A stretch of DNA of 43,038 nucleotides. Origin: Microbacterium bovistercoris. Its GTDB lineage: Bacteria > Actinomycetota > Actinomycetes > Actinomycetales > Microbacteriaceae. Numbering within the stretch: position 1 is the stretch's first letter; each line of letters starts with the position of its first letter. The notes below the pieces were generated by a model. It was not told where the DNA came from. It was given only the letters and a program-made list of their open reading frames with translations, and ran no database searches. The translations under genes and the position numbers were made by a program. Below, in pieces: positions 1-7,458 of this stretch. The stretch lies in the NCBI RefSeq assembly GCF_003387575.1, contig NZ_QUAB01000034.1:1-43038 (forward strand). The letters run 5' to 3'.

Positions 1-31
1 TGCCGTGCGCGGCATCGCGCCGCGCACGGCA
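1..31 (-). terminator. Hairpin terminator after the sugar-binding lipoprotein gene
   Basis: A perfect 13-bp inverted repeat (arms 1-13 and 19-31, 5-nt loop, almost all G/C) lies 18 bases past the stop of the minus-strand binding-protein gene. It fits an intrinsic terminator or mRNA-stabilising hairpin. The window begins at the outer edge of the stem, so a U-tract cannot be judged. If it terminates, the lipoprotein is the last gene of its transcript or is separated by partial termination from permease genes further left. Confidence 0.7.
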
Positions 32-49
32 GGGGCGGAGGGATGCCTG

Positions 50-1435
50 TCAGCCGGCGTCCACCAGCGCCTGCACGGCGCTCTGGGCGTCGGAGAGCAG
101 CTTGTCGATGTCCGCCCCCTTGTCGGTGAGCACGGCCTGAGCGATCGGGTCGAGGGCCGCGTACAGCTCCTGAGCCTTGATCGCCGGCTCGGGCACGACC
201 GCGAGGTCGCTGGTCAGGTAGGCGGTGTAGTTGTCGCGGTTGACGTTGATGTACGGCTCGATCCAGCCCAGGTAGGTGTCGTAGCTCTTCTCATCCACGA
301 TCGGCAGTTCGGGCGAGCCGACCGGACGGCCATCCGCCGCAGAGGACTCGGCTGCAGCGACAGCCGCATCCTTGTCTGTGTACTTCTTGAGCCAGTAGAA
401 CTCGGTCCACTTCAGGGCGGCGGCCTGCTCGTTCACCGAGGCCTTCGGGTTGACCCACTGGATGGCCCCGCCACCGAGAGCGCCGAGCCCGTCAGCACCC
501 TGCGGCAGCGGCGCGATGCCGACGTCCTCGCCGTCCATGCCGCGGTTGACGACCAGGTCGTTGTAGATCGTTCCGCCGTTGATCGTCTGACCGATGTTGC
601 CACCGCCGAGCTCGTTGCGGATGTCGTCCCCGCCGAGCAGGAAGTTCGCGCCGGCGGCGTCTCCTTCCCAGCGCACGTCGTGCAGGAACTGCAGGGAGTC
701 CTTCATCGCATCGGTGTCGATGGTGACCTCGGTCTTCTTGCCGTCGACCTTCTGCACGAGCGAGCCGTTCGAATAGGACATCGTGGTCAGCAGCCACCCG
801 CCCTGATTGCCGGTGGTCGGGATGATGAAGCCGGTCTTCCCGGTCTTCTCGGTGATCGTCTTGGCGTTCTCGAGGATCCCCTCCCAGTCGGTGGGCACGG
901 CATCCGGGTCGAGTCCTGCCTGCTTGTACAGCGCGCGGTCGTACACGAGCGCCATGGTGTACGCCTGACGCACGACGCCGTACTGCTTGTCGTCCTTGGT
1001 CACGACGTCCTGCAGATTGGGGTTCACGGCGGAGAGGACGTCGCTGTCGGCGACGAGATCCGTGATGTCGGCCGCCTGCCCGCGCTCGATGAGGGCCTGC
1101 ATGTCGGTGAACGGGATCGCCAGCGTCGTGGGGGCAGTGCCGCCGACCAGCTGAGCGTTGAACGTCGACGGGTCGTAGGTGGTCTCCTCGCCCTTCACCG
1201 TGATGTTCGGGTAGAGCTTCTCGAACTCGGCGACGCGCTTCTTGAACGTCTCGAGCGATGCCGCCTGGTCGGCCGTCGGCATCTCGCCGACGGTGATCGT
1301 GACCTTGGCGTCCGGGTCGACCTCCGCAGCCGTGTCGTCCGCGCTGCCGGGCGCGGAGCATCCGGCGAGAGCGAGCCCGGCGAGAGCGGTGAACGCGGCG
1401 ATGCCGAGAGCACGCTTCTTCGCTGATGTGTGCAT
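50..1435 (-). CDS. Sugar ABC transporter substrate-binding lipoprotein
   Basis: 461-residue extracellular solute-binding protein, the sugar-capturing lipoprotein of an ABC importer. The N-terminus has a basic stretch, a hydrophobic core and a lipobox (LALAGC) with the lipidated cysteine at residue 26. The mature part begins with a Thr/Asp-rich linker and then resembles family 1 sugar-binding proteins (KVTITVGEMPTADQAASL, LYPNITVKGEE, PTTLAIPFTDMQALI). The ATG at 1435 is preferred over an upstream in-frame ATG at 1642 because it has a GAAGGAG ribosome site and starts the signal peptide directly. It follows the GH38 alpha-mannosidase gene by 79 bases on the same strand, which suggests that manno-oligosaccharides or mannosylated glycans are the cargo (inference). 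No permease or ATPase gene is visible; they may lie left of the window. Confidence 0.9.
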   Translation of the reverse strand: MHTSAKKRALGIAAFTALAGLALAGCSAPGSADDTAAEVDPDAKVTITVGEMPTADQAASLETFKKRVAEFEKLYPNITVKGEETTYDPSTFNAQLVGGTAPTTLAIPFTDMQALIERGQAADITDLVADSDVLSAVNPNLQDVVTKDDKQYGVVRQAYTMALVYDRALYKQAGLDPDAVPTDWEGILENAKTITEKTGKTGFIIPTTGNQGGWLLTTMSYSNGSLVQKVDGKKTEVTIDTDAMKDSLQFLHDVRWEGDAAGANFLLGGDDIRNELGGGNIGQTINGGTIYNDLVVNRGMDGEDVGIAPLPQGADGLGALGGGAIQWVNPKASVNEQAAALKWTEFYWLKKYTDKDAAVAAAESSAADGRPVGSPELPIVDEKSYDTYLGWIEPYINVNRDNYTAYLTSDLAVVPEPAIKAQELYAALDPIAQAVLTDKGADIDKLLSDAQSAVQALVDAG

Positions 1436-1514
1436 TGCTGCTACTCCTTCGTAGGGGAACTGTGATGGATCTCTGGGTACTCCGCGACGTGACAGCCTAG
1501 CCACGCCGCGTGCC

Positions 1515-4500
1515 TCACCTCGAAACGCGCAGGGTGAGGAGCTGGAAGGGCCTGAGCGCGAGCCGAGCAGTCGTCTGCTCGAGCACCGCTCCGACCGGAG
1601 CATCGATCCGCCGCTCGAGCAGATCGACGGTGTGGATGCCACGGGCGCCGGGCACGTCGACCGAGATGTCGACCTGCGCCTTGGCGCCCTCGGACTCGTA
1701 GAGCCGGACGACGAGGTCGCCGGAGCGATCCTCGGCCAGCTTGACCGACTCGACGCGGACCGCGGGGTGCGAGACCGTGACCAGCGGCGCCACCGCTCGG
1801 GCTCCTGTCACCGTGCGCAGCGGCAGGTTCATGCGGTAACCCTCGTCTACGGCCTCGCGGATACCGGCGCCGGGGCGGACCGCGACGGTGATGTCGTGCC
1901 GCCCCTGATCCGCCTCGGGGTCGGGGAAGACCGGCCCGCGGAGCAGCGAGAGACTCGCCGTCGTCGTTGTGCCGCCGTCGTCGCGGGTGTCGCGGCGCAC
2001 GTCGTGCCCGTACGTGGACTCGTTCGCGATCGCGACGCCGTAGCCGGGCTCCGCGATGTGCGCCCAGCGGTGCATCGAGATCTCGAAGCGGGCCGCATCC
2101 CACGACGTGTTCGCGTGCGTCGGGCGGAACACATGCCCGAACTGCGTCTCGGCGGCGCTGCGGTCGGCGTGGATGTCGAACGGGAACGAGAGCTTCAGCA
2201 TCTGACGCTTCTCGTGCCAGTCGATGTCGTGACGGATCACGACGGCCTCGGCGCCCGCGGCGAGACTGATCGTCTGAATGATCCGCGAGCCGCCGAACGC
2301 GTGCTCGACGATCACCGAGGCGATGCCGTCGCCGTTCTCGGAGCGGATCGAGGTCGGCGACGTGAGCGCACGGGAGACCCGGCGGTAGTGCTCGTCGATG
2401 TCCCAGGCGTCCCACTTGTTCGGGATGTCGCGGAACAGCTGGAGCAGGTTGCCGGCCTCGCCCGGGGCGATGGCCTCTCGTCCCGAATGCGCGTCGGTGA
2501 GCGACATCATCAGTCCGCGCCCGTCGATCACCGTGCGGACCCGCCCGTTGTCGAGCACGAAGCCGTCGCCGTCGGCGGTGACGGTCGCACCGTCGGCCGG
2601 CGCCGGTGCGGGCGCGATGGAGAGCGCAGCGGCTACGCCTTCGGCCTGCGGGCGGGCGTTCAGCACCAGCATCCGCTCGCCGTCGCCGACCAGCGCGGCG
2701 ACCGAGTCCGCGATGGTGCGCTCGGCGATGGCGGCGACCTCTGCATACATCCGCTCGACGTCCTCGTACACCCAGGCGATCGAGCATCCGGGCAGCACGT
2801 CGTGGAACTGGTTGAGCAGCACGTCGTGCCACGCGCTCTCCAGCTCGTCGTACGGGTATTCCGCCCCTTCGCGCACGGCAGCCGTCGCCGCCCACAGCTC
2901 GGCCTCGCGGAGCAGGTGCTCACTGCGCCGGTTGCCCTGCTTGGTGTGATGCTGCGAGGTGAGGGTTCCGCGGTGCAGTTCGAGGTAGAGCTCGCCCGAC
3001 CATACGGGCGGGTTCGGATACTGCTCCTCAACGCGCTCGAAGAATCGCTGCGGCGAGTCGATGACGACCGTCGGCGACCCCTCGAGAGACCGGAGCCGGC
3101 CGGCTGCGGCGATCATCTCCCGGGTGGGGCCGCCGCCTCCGTCGCCCCATCCGAACGGGATCAGCGACAGGGAGGAGTCGCCCGCCTCGCGGAAGCTGCG
3201 CTCGGCGTGTGCCAGCTCGGCACCGGACAGCTCCGAGATGTAGGTGTCGGCAGAGGGGAAATGCGTGAGGATGCGGGTGCCGTCGATGCCTTCCCAGAGG
3301 AAGGTGTGGTGCGGCATCTGGTTGGTCTGGTTCCAGGAGATCTTCTGGGTGACGAACCACTTCGAGCCGGACGCGGCGATGATCTGGGGGAACGCGGCGG
3401 AGTAGCCGAAGGTGTCCGGCACCCAGACCTCCTGCGTGTCGACGCCGAACTCCTCGAGGAAGAACCGCTTGCCGGCGACGAACTGCCGTGCCATCGCCTC
3501 GCCGCCGGGCATGTTGATGTCGGGCTCGACCCACATCCCGCCCACCGGGATGAACTGACCGTTCGCGACCTTCTCCTTGATCCGCGCGAAGATCTGCGGG
3601 TAGTCGTCCTTCATCCACTTCAGCTGCTGCGCGGACGAGCAGGCGAACCGGAACTCCGGGTGGACATCCATCAGGTTCAGGACGTTCGAGAACGTGCGGG
3701 CGCACTTGCGGACGGTCTCGCGGAACGGCCACAGCCATGCCGAGTCGATGTGCGCATGCCCGATCGCGACGACCTCGTGCGCGCTCGCGTTCGCAGGGCT
3801 GGCGAGCACCTCGGCGATCACGGCGCGGGCATCGACAGCAGTCCCGGAGATGTCCTGCGGGTCGGCGACGTCCATCATGCGCTCGAACGCCCGCAGGATC
3901 CGGTGCCGCCGGGGGTTGTCCTGGCTGAGCTCGCGCATCAGCCCGTCGAGCGTCCACACGTCACGGGCGAGCTCCCACACGTTCTCGTCGAGCAGGCCGA
4001 CCGCGAACTGCGTGGCGGTGTAGAGCGGTTCGTCACCGGCGGTGGACTTGGCACCCATCGGCGTGGGGAGGAAGTCGTAGTCACCCGCGACGTCGGGGTT
4101 TCCCGCGGCCTCGACGTAGAACTCGACGACGCGCTCGCCGTCCCAGGGGAGGTAGGAGGCGCGGGGCGAGACCGCCTTCAGGATGGTGCCGTCGGCGCGG
4201 TAGCCGAGGCCTTCGGCCTGGAACCCTGGCCGGTCGCCGAAGAAACCGAGGTCGACGAGGAGTTCCACCCTCGTGGCGGCCGGAAGCGCACCCTCGTCGT
4301 CGAACCAGTCCTCCGGGACCGCCCCGGTCGCCCGGAACCACACCGTCGACCACGGCCGGCCCCAGGCATAGGGGAGCCGCACGGCTGCGTAGTCGGCTGC
4401 GAGCGCCTCTGCGGCCGGGATCGGCTCGTCGGGGACCTCGAAGGCAGCGACATCGAGCGGGCTCACGGTGCGGTACAGCGCCGGGGTCAGGAACTCGGCG

Positions 4501-4547
4501 ATGAAGCGCTCCAGACGGGCTTCCGCGATGGGCCGGTTGTCGTGCAC
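1515..4547 (-). CDS. GH38 alpha-mannosidase
   Basis: 1010-residue glycoside hydrolase of family 38, zinc-dependent enzymes that release alpha-linked mannose with retention. The N-terminal catalytic barrel carries GHAHIDSAWLWPF, with His266 and Asp268 as zinc ligands, and VWVPDTFGYSAAFPQI, with Asp378 as the nucleophile. The middle three-helix and C-terminal beta-sandwich regions follow, and the length is normal for the family. There is no signal peptide, so it should act in the cytoplasm on imported glycans. The start is GTG at 4547, preceded by an AAGAGGAAC ribosome site. It is first in a minus-strand pair with the sugar-binding lipoprotein. The 114-base gap upstream holds an inverted repeat that probably controls it. 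Confidence 0.95.
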   Translation of the reverse strand: MHDNRPIAEARLERFIAEFLTPALYRTVSPLDVAAFEVPDEPIPAAEALAADYAAVRLPYAWGRPWSTVWFRATGAVPEDWFDDEGALPAATRVELLVDLGFFGDRPGFQAEGLGYRADGTILKAVSPRASYLPWDGERVVEFYVEAAGNPDVAGDYDFLPTPMGAKSTAGDEPLYTATQFAVGLLDENVWELARDVWTLDGLMRELSQDNPRRHRILRAFERMMDVADPQDISGTAVDARAVIAEVLASPANASAHEVVAIGHAHIDSAWLWPFRETVRKCARTFSNVLNLMDVHPEFRFACSSAQQLKWMKDDYPQIFARIKEKVANGQFIPVGGMWVEPDINMPGGEAMARQFVAGKRFFLEEFGVDTQEVWVPDTFGYSAAFPQIIAASGSKWFVTQKISWNQTNQMPHHTFLWEGIDGTRILTHFPSADTYISELSGAELAHAERSFREAGDSSLSLIPFGWGDGGGGPTREMIAAAGRLRSLEGSPTVVIDSPQRFFERVEEQYPNPPVWSGELYLELHRGTLTSQHHTKQGNRRSEHLLREAELWAATAAVREGAEYPYDELESAWHDVLLNQFHDVLPGCSIAWVYEDVERMYAEVAAIAERTIADSVAALVGDGERMLVLNARPQAEGVAAALSIAPAPAPADGATVTADGDGFVLDNGRVRTVIDGRGLMMSLTDAHSGREAIAPGEAGNLLQLFRDIPNKWDAWDIDEHYRRVSRALTSPTSIRSENGDGIASVIVEHAFGGSRIIQTISLAAGAEAVVIRHDIDWHEKRQMLKLSFPFDIHADRSAAETQFGHVFRPTHANTSWDAARFEISMHRWAHIAEPGYGVAIANESTYGHDVRRDTRDDGGTTTTASLSLLRGPVFPDPEADQGRHDITVAVRPGAGIREAVDEGYRMNLPLRTVTGARAVAPLVTVSHPAVRVESVKLAEDRSGDLVVRLYESEGAKAQVDISVDVPGARGIHTVDLLERRIDAPVGAVLEQTTARLALRPFQLLTLRVSR

Positions 4548-4598
4548 GGTGTGTGTTCCTCTTCGTCGAGTGCGGGTGATTTCGTCACTCTAATTCAA

Positions 4599-4617
4599 CT
4601 TGATTGATTAAATCAAG
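4599..4617. promoter_or_regulatory. Inverted-repeat operator upstream of the GH38 gene
   Basis: CTTGATTgattaAATCAAG is a perfect 7-bp inverted repeat with a 5-base AT spacer, an AT-rich island in GC-rich DNA, 52 bases upstream of the GTG start of the alpha-mannosidase. It is likely a repressor site or overlaps the promoter. Its sequence differs from the LacI-type and ROK-side palindromes elsewhere in the window, so the regulator is unknown. Confidence 0.55.
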
Positions 4618-4661
4618 CACTTCCCCCATCGCGAGTGCTGCGCGCGCTCCGACGGCTCCGA

Positions 4662-6290
4662 TCAGTAGGCGTGCACTCGCCCATCGGGCCAGTGCCGTTC
4701 GACCCCGACGTCATCGAGTTCGGCCTGGAAGGCCGCGAGATGCCGCCCGTCCGCGCGCACGGCATGCGGGTCGAGGCCGGAGGCGGCGCAGTACGCCGCG
4801 AGGTGCCCTGCCGCCTCTCCGATGTTCCACTCCACCGGATGCAGGCGGTAGCAGCCGTTGGTGATGTGCGTGGTCCCGATGTTCTTGCCCGCCGCGAGCA
4901 GATTCTTCATCCGCCGCGGGATGAGGGCGCCCAGCGGGATCTCGAACGGCGTCGAGGCGACGTCGATGTACGTGTCTCCCCCGGTCGACGGGTGCAGGTC
5001 GATGCGGTACATCCCCACGCCGACGGAGTCCTCGTACCGCGTGGCGCCGGCGTCACCGCGCACCGCGAACGAGACGTCGTTCTCGGTCACCGTCGTCAAT
5101 GCGCGGATGCGGCGGGACTCGCGATGGTACGGGGCCTGTGCGAGCCCGTCGTCCGTGCCCATGACATCCGGGCGCAGCCGCAGACCGGGGAAGCCCCGCC
5201 CGCCGTCGGAGCGCGGGGCCTCGGTCTGCATCCAGTACAGCATCGACAGGCTCAGGCGCCGCGCGGCCGCGTATCGCTCGAGTTCGACCTCGCGCGGAAC
5301 ATCGAGCACCGGGGCCAGGAAGTAGTCGATGCTCGGCCAGTTCACCAGGCAGAGGTCGCTCGCGTAGAAGCCCTCCGCGAACATCGACCGCGCCGCGATC
5401 CTGCGGAAGCGCCACAGCTCGAGGTCGCCGGCGCTCTTCGACTGGTCCGCGTTCACCGCCAGCACGTCGTCGTCCGGATTCGGATCGAACGTCCGCTGCG
5501 TCATCTCCAGTGTGCGGGGGTTCGGTGCGACCCAGGACAGCATCCGCTCGCCCTGCCAGGCGGCGGGCGCGTACTCGCGCCAGAACCCGTAGTCCTCCGG
5601 CTCAGGGATGGTGTGGTCGCCGTCGACGTGCTCGACGACGAAGCACACGCTGAGCGCCTGCACGTTCTCGGGCTGCGCCGTCTCCGGCGCGCTGGGCTCG
5701 CCGGTCTCGGCGCGCGATTCGAAGCCGGTCACGTACTCGGTGCCGGTCAGGGGGAGCAGTTCACCGGTCTCCGTCGCGTCCAGGACGAAGTCGGCGCTCA
5801 CGGTGATCCCGTCGCCGTCGCCGACGGCCGGGACCAGGGTGACACCGATGACGCGGTCGCCGTCCACCTCCGCCGCCATCGGCCGCATCCGCTCGAGCAG
5901 CCGGATCCTCCCCGCTGAGCGGTACGGCGCGAGCATCTCCTCGAGCACGCCCACGGCGACCCGCGGTTCGTGACAGAGGCGCGAGACCCACCCGGCACCG
6001 GGGTTGAGATCCGGATGCTTCCGTGCCGCCTCCGTGAGCGGGTACCGCCGGCGGTACACGTCGCGGATCCCCTCGCGGAGGGCTCGGTAGCGCGCGGTGA
6101 CGCCGAACTCCTCGACCCAGGCGTGCTCGTCCGGCGGCACTGCCTGCGAGGTGAGCTGGCCACCGATCCAGGGATGCTCCTCCGTGAGCACCACCTGCGC
6201 GCCGCGCTCGGCGGCGGCGAGCGCAGCGGCGATGCCGCCGAGGCCGGCTCCGACGATGAGGACGTCGGTGGAGATGTCGGCGGTGGTCAT
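4662..6290 (-). CDS. FAD-dependent oxidoreductase (PF12831-like)
   Basis: 542-residue flavoprotein. A Rossmann dinucleotide-binding motif lies at residues 10-19 (VLIVGAGLGG), followed by ERGAQVVLTEEHPWIGGQL, where the conserved GG after the second strand binds FAD. A second conserved patch near the C-terminus (NLLAAGKNIGTTHITNGCYRLHP, then GEAAGHLAA) closes the FAD fold as in the FAD_oxidored family (PF12831). No signal peptide is present, so it is cytoplasmic. Substrate and reaction are unknown; such enzymes recur in polysaccharide-utilisation clusters, and oxidation of a sugar or glycoside is only an inference. The ATG at 6290 overlaps the LacI stop codon (ATGA), so the two are translationally coupled and co-regulated. 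Confidence 0.85.
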   Translation of the reverse strand: MTTADISTDVLIVGAGLGGIAAALAAAERGAQVVLTEEHPWIGGQLTSQAVPPDEHAWVEEFGVTARYRALREGIRDVYRRRYPLTEAARKHPDLNPGAGWVSRLCHEPRVAVGVLEEMLAPYRSAGRIRLLERMRPMAAEVDGDRVIGVTLVPAVGDGDGITVSADFVLDATETGELLPLTGTEYVTGFESRAETGEPSAPETAQPENVQALSVCFVVEHVDGDHTIPEPEDYGFWREYAPAAWQGERMLSWVAPNPRTLEMTQRTFDPNPDDDVLAVNADQSKSAGDLELWRFRRIAARSMFAEGFYASDLCLVNWPSIDYFLAPVLDVPREVELERYAAARRLSLSMLYWMQTEAPRSDGGRGFPGLRLRPDVMGTDDGLAQAPYHRESRRIRALTTVTENDVSFAVRGDAGATRYEDSVGVGMYRIDLHPSTGGDTYIDVASTPFEIPLGALIPRRMKNLLAAGKNIGTTHITNGCYRLHPVEWNIGEAAGHLAAYCAASGLDPHAVRADGRHLAAFQAELDDVGVERHWPDGRVHAY

Positions 6291-7360
6291 GCGAGGGATC
6301 CTTCCCGTGGCGGGGTCGTGGGTGCGGGTGCGAGCGATGCGCCCTCGACGTCGGCGCAGGCCAGGAGCTGGTGCAGGTCGCGCTCGTTCAGAGGCGGGGC
6401 GGACGCGGCCTGCTGGTCGATGATGCGCGACAGGAGCAGGACGGCCCTGGCCCCCATCTCCTCGCGCGGCACGGCGAATCCCGACCACCTGCGCCCGCCG
6501 CGCCGGGGGTTCAACGGCTGGCCGAGCAGCAGCATCGACACGTCGAGGGGCACACGCAGACCGCGTGCCTCCAAGGCGTCGGCGAGGGCCTCGGCATCGG
6601 TCTCGGGCGTGACGAGCACGGCACTGAGGCCGCGGCCGATGATCTCGGATGCGACGTCCGACGCGCTGCCCGGCTCGAGGACGCAGGGGGTGATCCCCTC
6701 CATGCTGATGCCCTCGCGGTAGCCCGCGAGGCGGTCCTGGGCCGGCTCGTCGGTGAAGGGGGATGCGACGTATCCGATCCGCCGATGCCCCAGGTCCGTC
6801 AGGCGGGCCAGCTGGCGCGCGGTCGCGACGGCGTAGTCCGCCCCGACGTAGGAGAGCGCCTGGCCCTCGCGCTCGCGCTTGCCGACGAAGACGAAGGGGT
6901 ATGCGGTGTCGAGCAGCTTCTGCAGTTCGGCGTGATCCTCCTCATGCCCGAGCAGCAGGCATCCGTCGGCGATCCCGAGCCGCTGCCAGCCGTCGTGCGC
7001 GAGCCGCCGCCGGCCGTCGACGACGCGAGCGGAGGTGAACAGCAGTGTGTCGACGCCCAGGCGCTCGGCCGCGTGCTCGATGCCGTGCAGGATCGCGTTG
7101 TAGAAGTCGTTGCCGCCGCACGGGAACGTCGTCTCGTACGTGAAGACCCCGAGGATCTGATTGCGGCCGCTGGCCAGGCGCTGGGCGACCGGGTTCGCCG
7201 AGTAGCCGGTGATGCGGATCGCGTCGAGCACCCTGGCGCGAGTGGCCTCCGGGATGCGGACGCCGGCCGGTGCACTGCCGTTCAGCACGAAGCTCACCGT
7301 CGGCTGGCTGACGCCGGCCATGGCGGCGACGTCGGCCTGGGTGACGTGATGGCGCGGCAT
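6287..7360 (-). CDS. LacI-family transcriptional regulator 1
   Basis: 357-residue LacI-type repressor. The N-terminal helix-turn-helix and hinge are clear (VTQADVAAMAGVSQPTVSFVLNG, then ATRARVLDAIRITGYSANPVAQRLASG), followed by a periplasmic-binding-like sensor domain to the C-terminus. The ATG at 7360 has a strong AAGGAGGTG ribosome site. Its last bases overlap the FAD oxidoreductase gene (ATGA), so regulator and enzyme form one operon, presumably autoregulated through the palindrome at 7432-7445. The inducer is unknown; a sugar derived from the same polysaccharide is likely by context. Confidence 0.92.
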   Translation of the reverse strand: MPRHHVTQADVAAMAGVSQPTVSFVLNGSAPAGVRIPEATRARVLDAIRITGYSANPVAQRLASGRNQILGVFTYETTFPCGGNDFYNAILHGIEHAAERLGVDTLLFTSARVVDGRRRLAHDGWQRLGIADGCLLLGHEEDHAELQKLLDTAYPFVFVGKREREGQALSYVGADYAVATARQLARLTDLGHRRIGYVASPFTDEPAQDRLAGYREGISMEGITPCVLEPGSASDVASEIIGRGLSAVLVTPETDAEALADALEARGLRVPLDVSMLLLGQPLNPRRGGRRWSGFAVPREEMGARAVLLLSRIIDQQAASAPPLNERDLHQLLACADVEGASLAPAPTTPPREGSLA

Positions 7361-7431
7361 CGCACCTCCTTGATCCGCTGTTCGTGACGACCTGAGCAGT
7401 CTCCGCTCAGCCGGATGCTGCGGTCAAGGTG

Positions 7432-7445
7432 ATAATGCGCATTAT
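7432..7445. promoter_or_regulatory. LacI-type operator upstream of LacI regulator 1
   Basis: ATAATGCGCATTAT is a perfect 14-bp palindrome with the CG centre usual for LacI-family sites, 71 bases upstream of the LacI start and just upstream of a TTGACC (-35-like) hexamer read on the minus strand at 7422-7427. It most likely mediates autoregulation of the lacI-FAD oxidoreductase operon. Confidence 0.65.
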
Positions 7446-7458
7446 TAGCGGAATCGCA

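Noticed and set aside
1632..4607. A 991-codon open frame on the plus strand opposite the alpha-mannosidase
   Set aside because: It is antisense to a gene with a full GH38 active site. The translation is low-complexity (rich in R, G, D, V, H), as expected of the complement of high-GC coding DNA, and it has no recognisable domain.
4631..4680. 8-bp inverted repeat (GCGAGTGC / GCACTCGC) around the end of the FAD enzyme gene as a terminator
   Set aside because: The 34-base loop, location partly inside the coding end and lack of a T-tract make it weak. It may be chance in GC-rich DNA.
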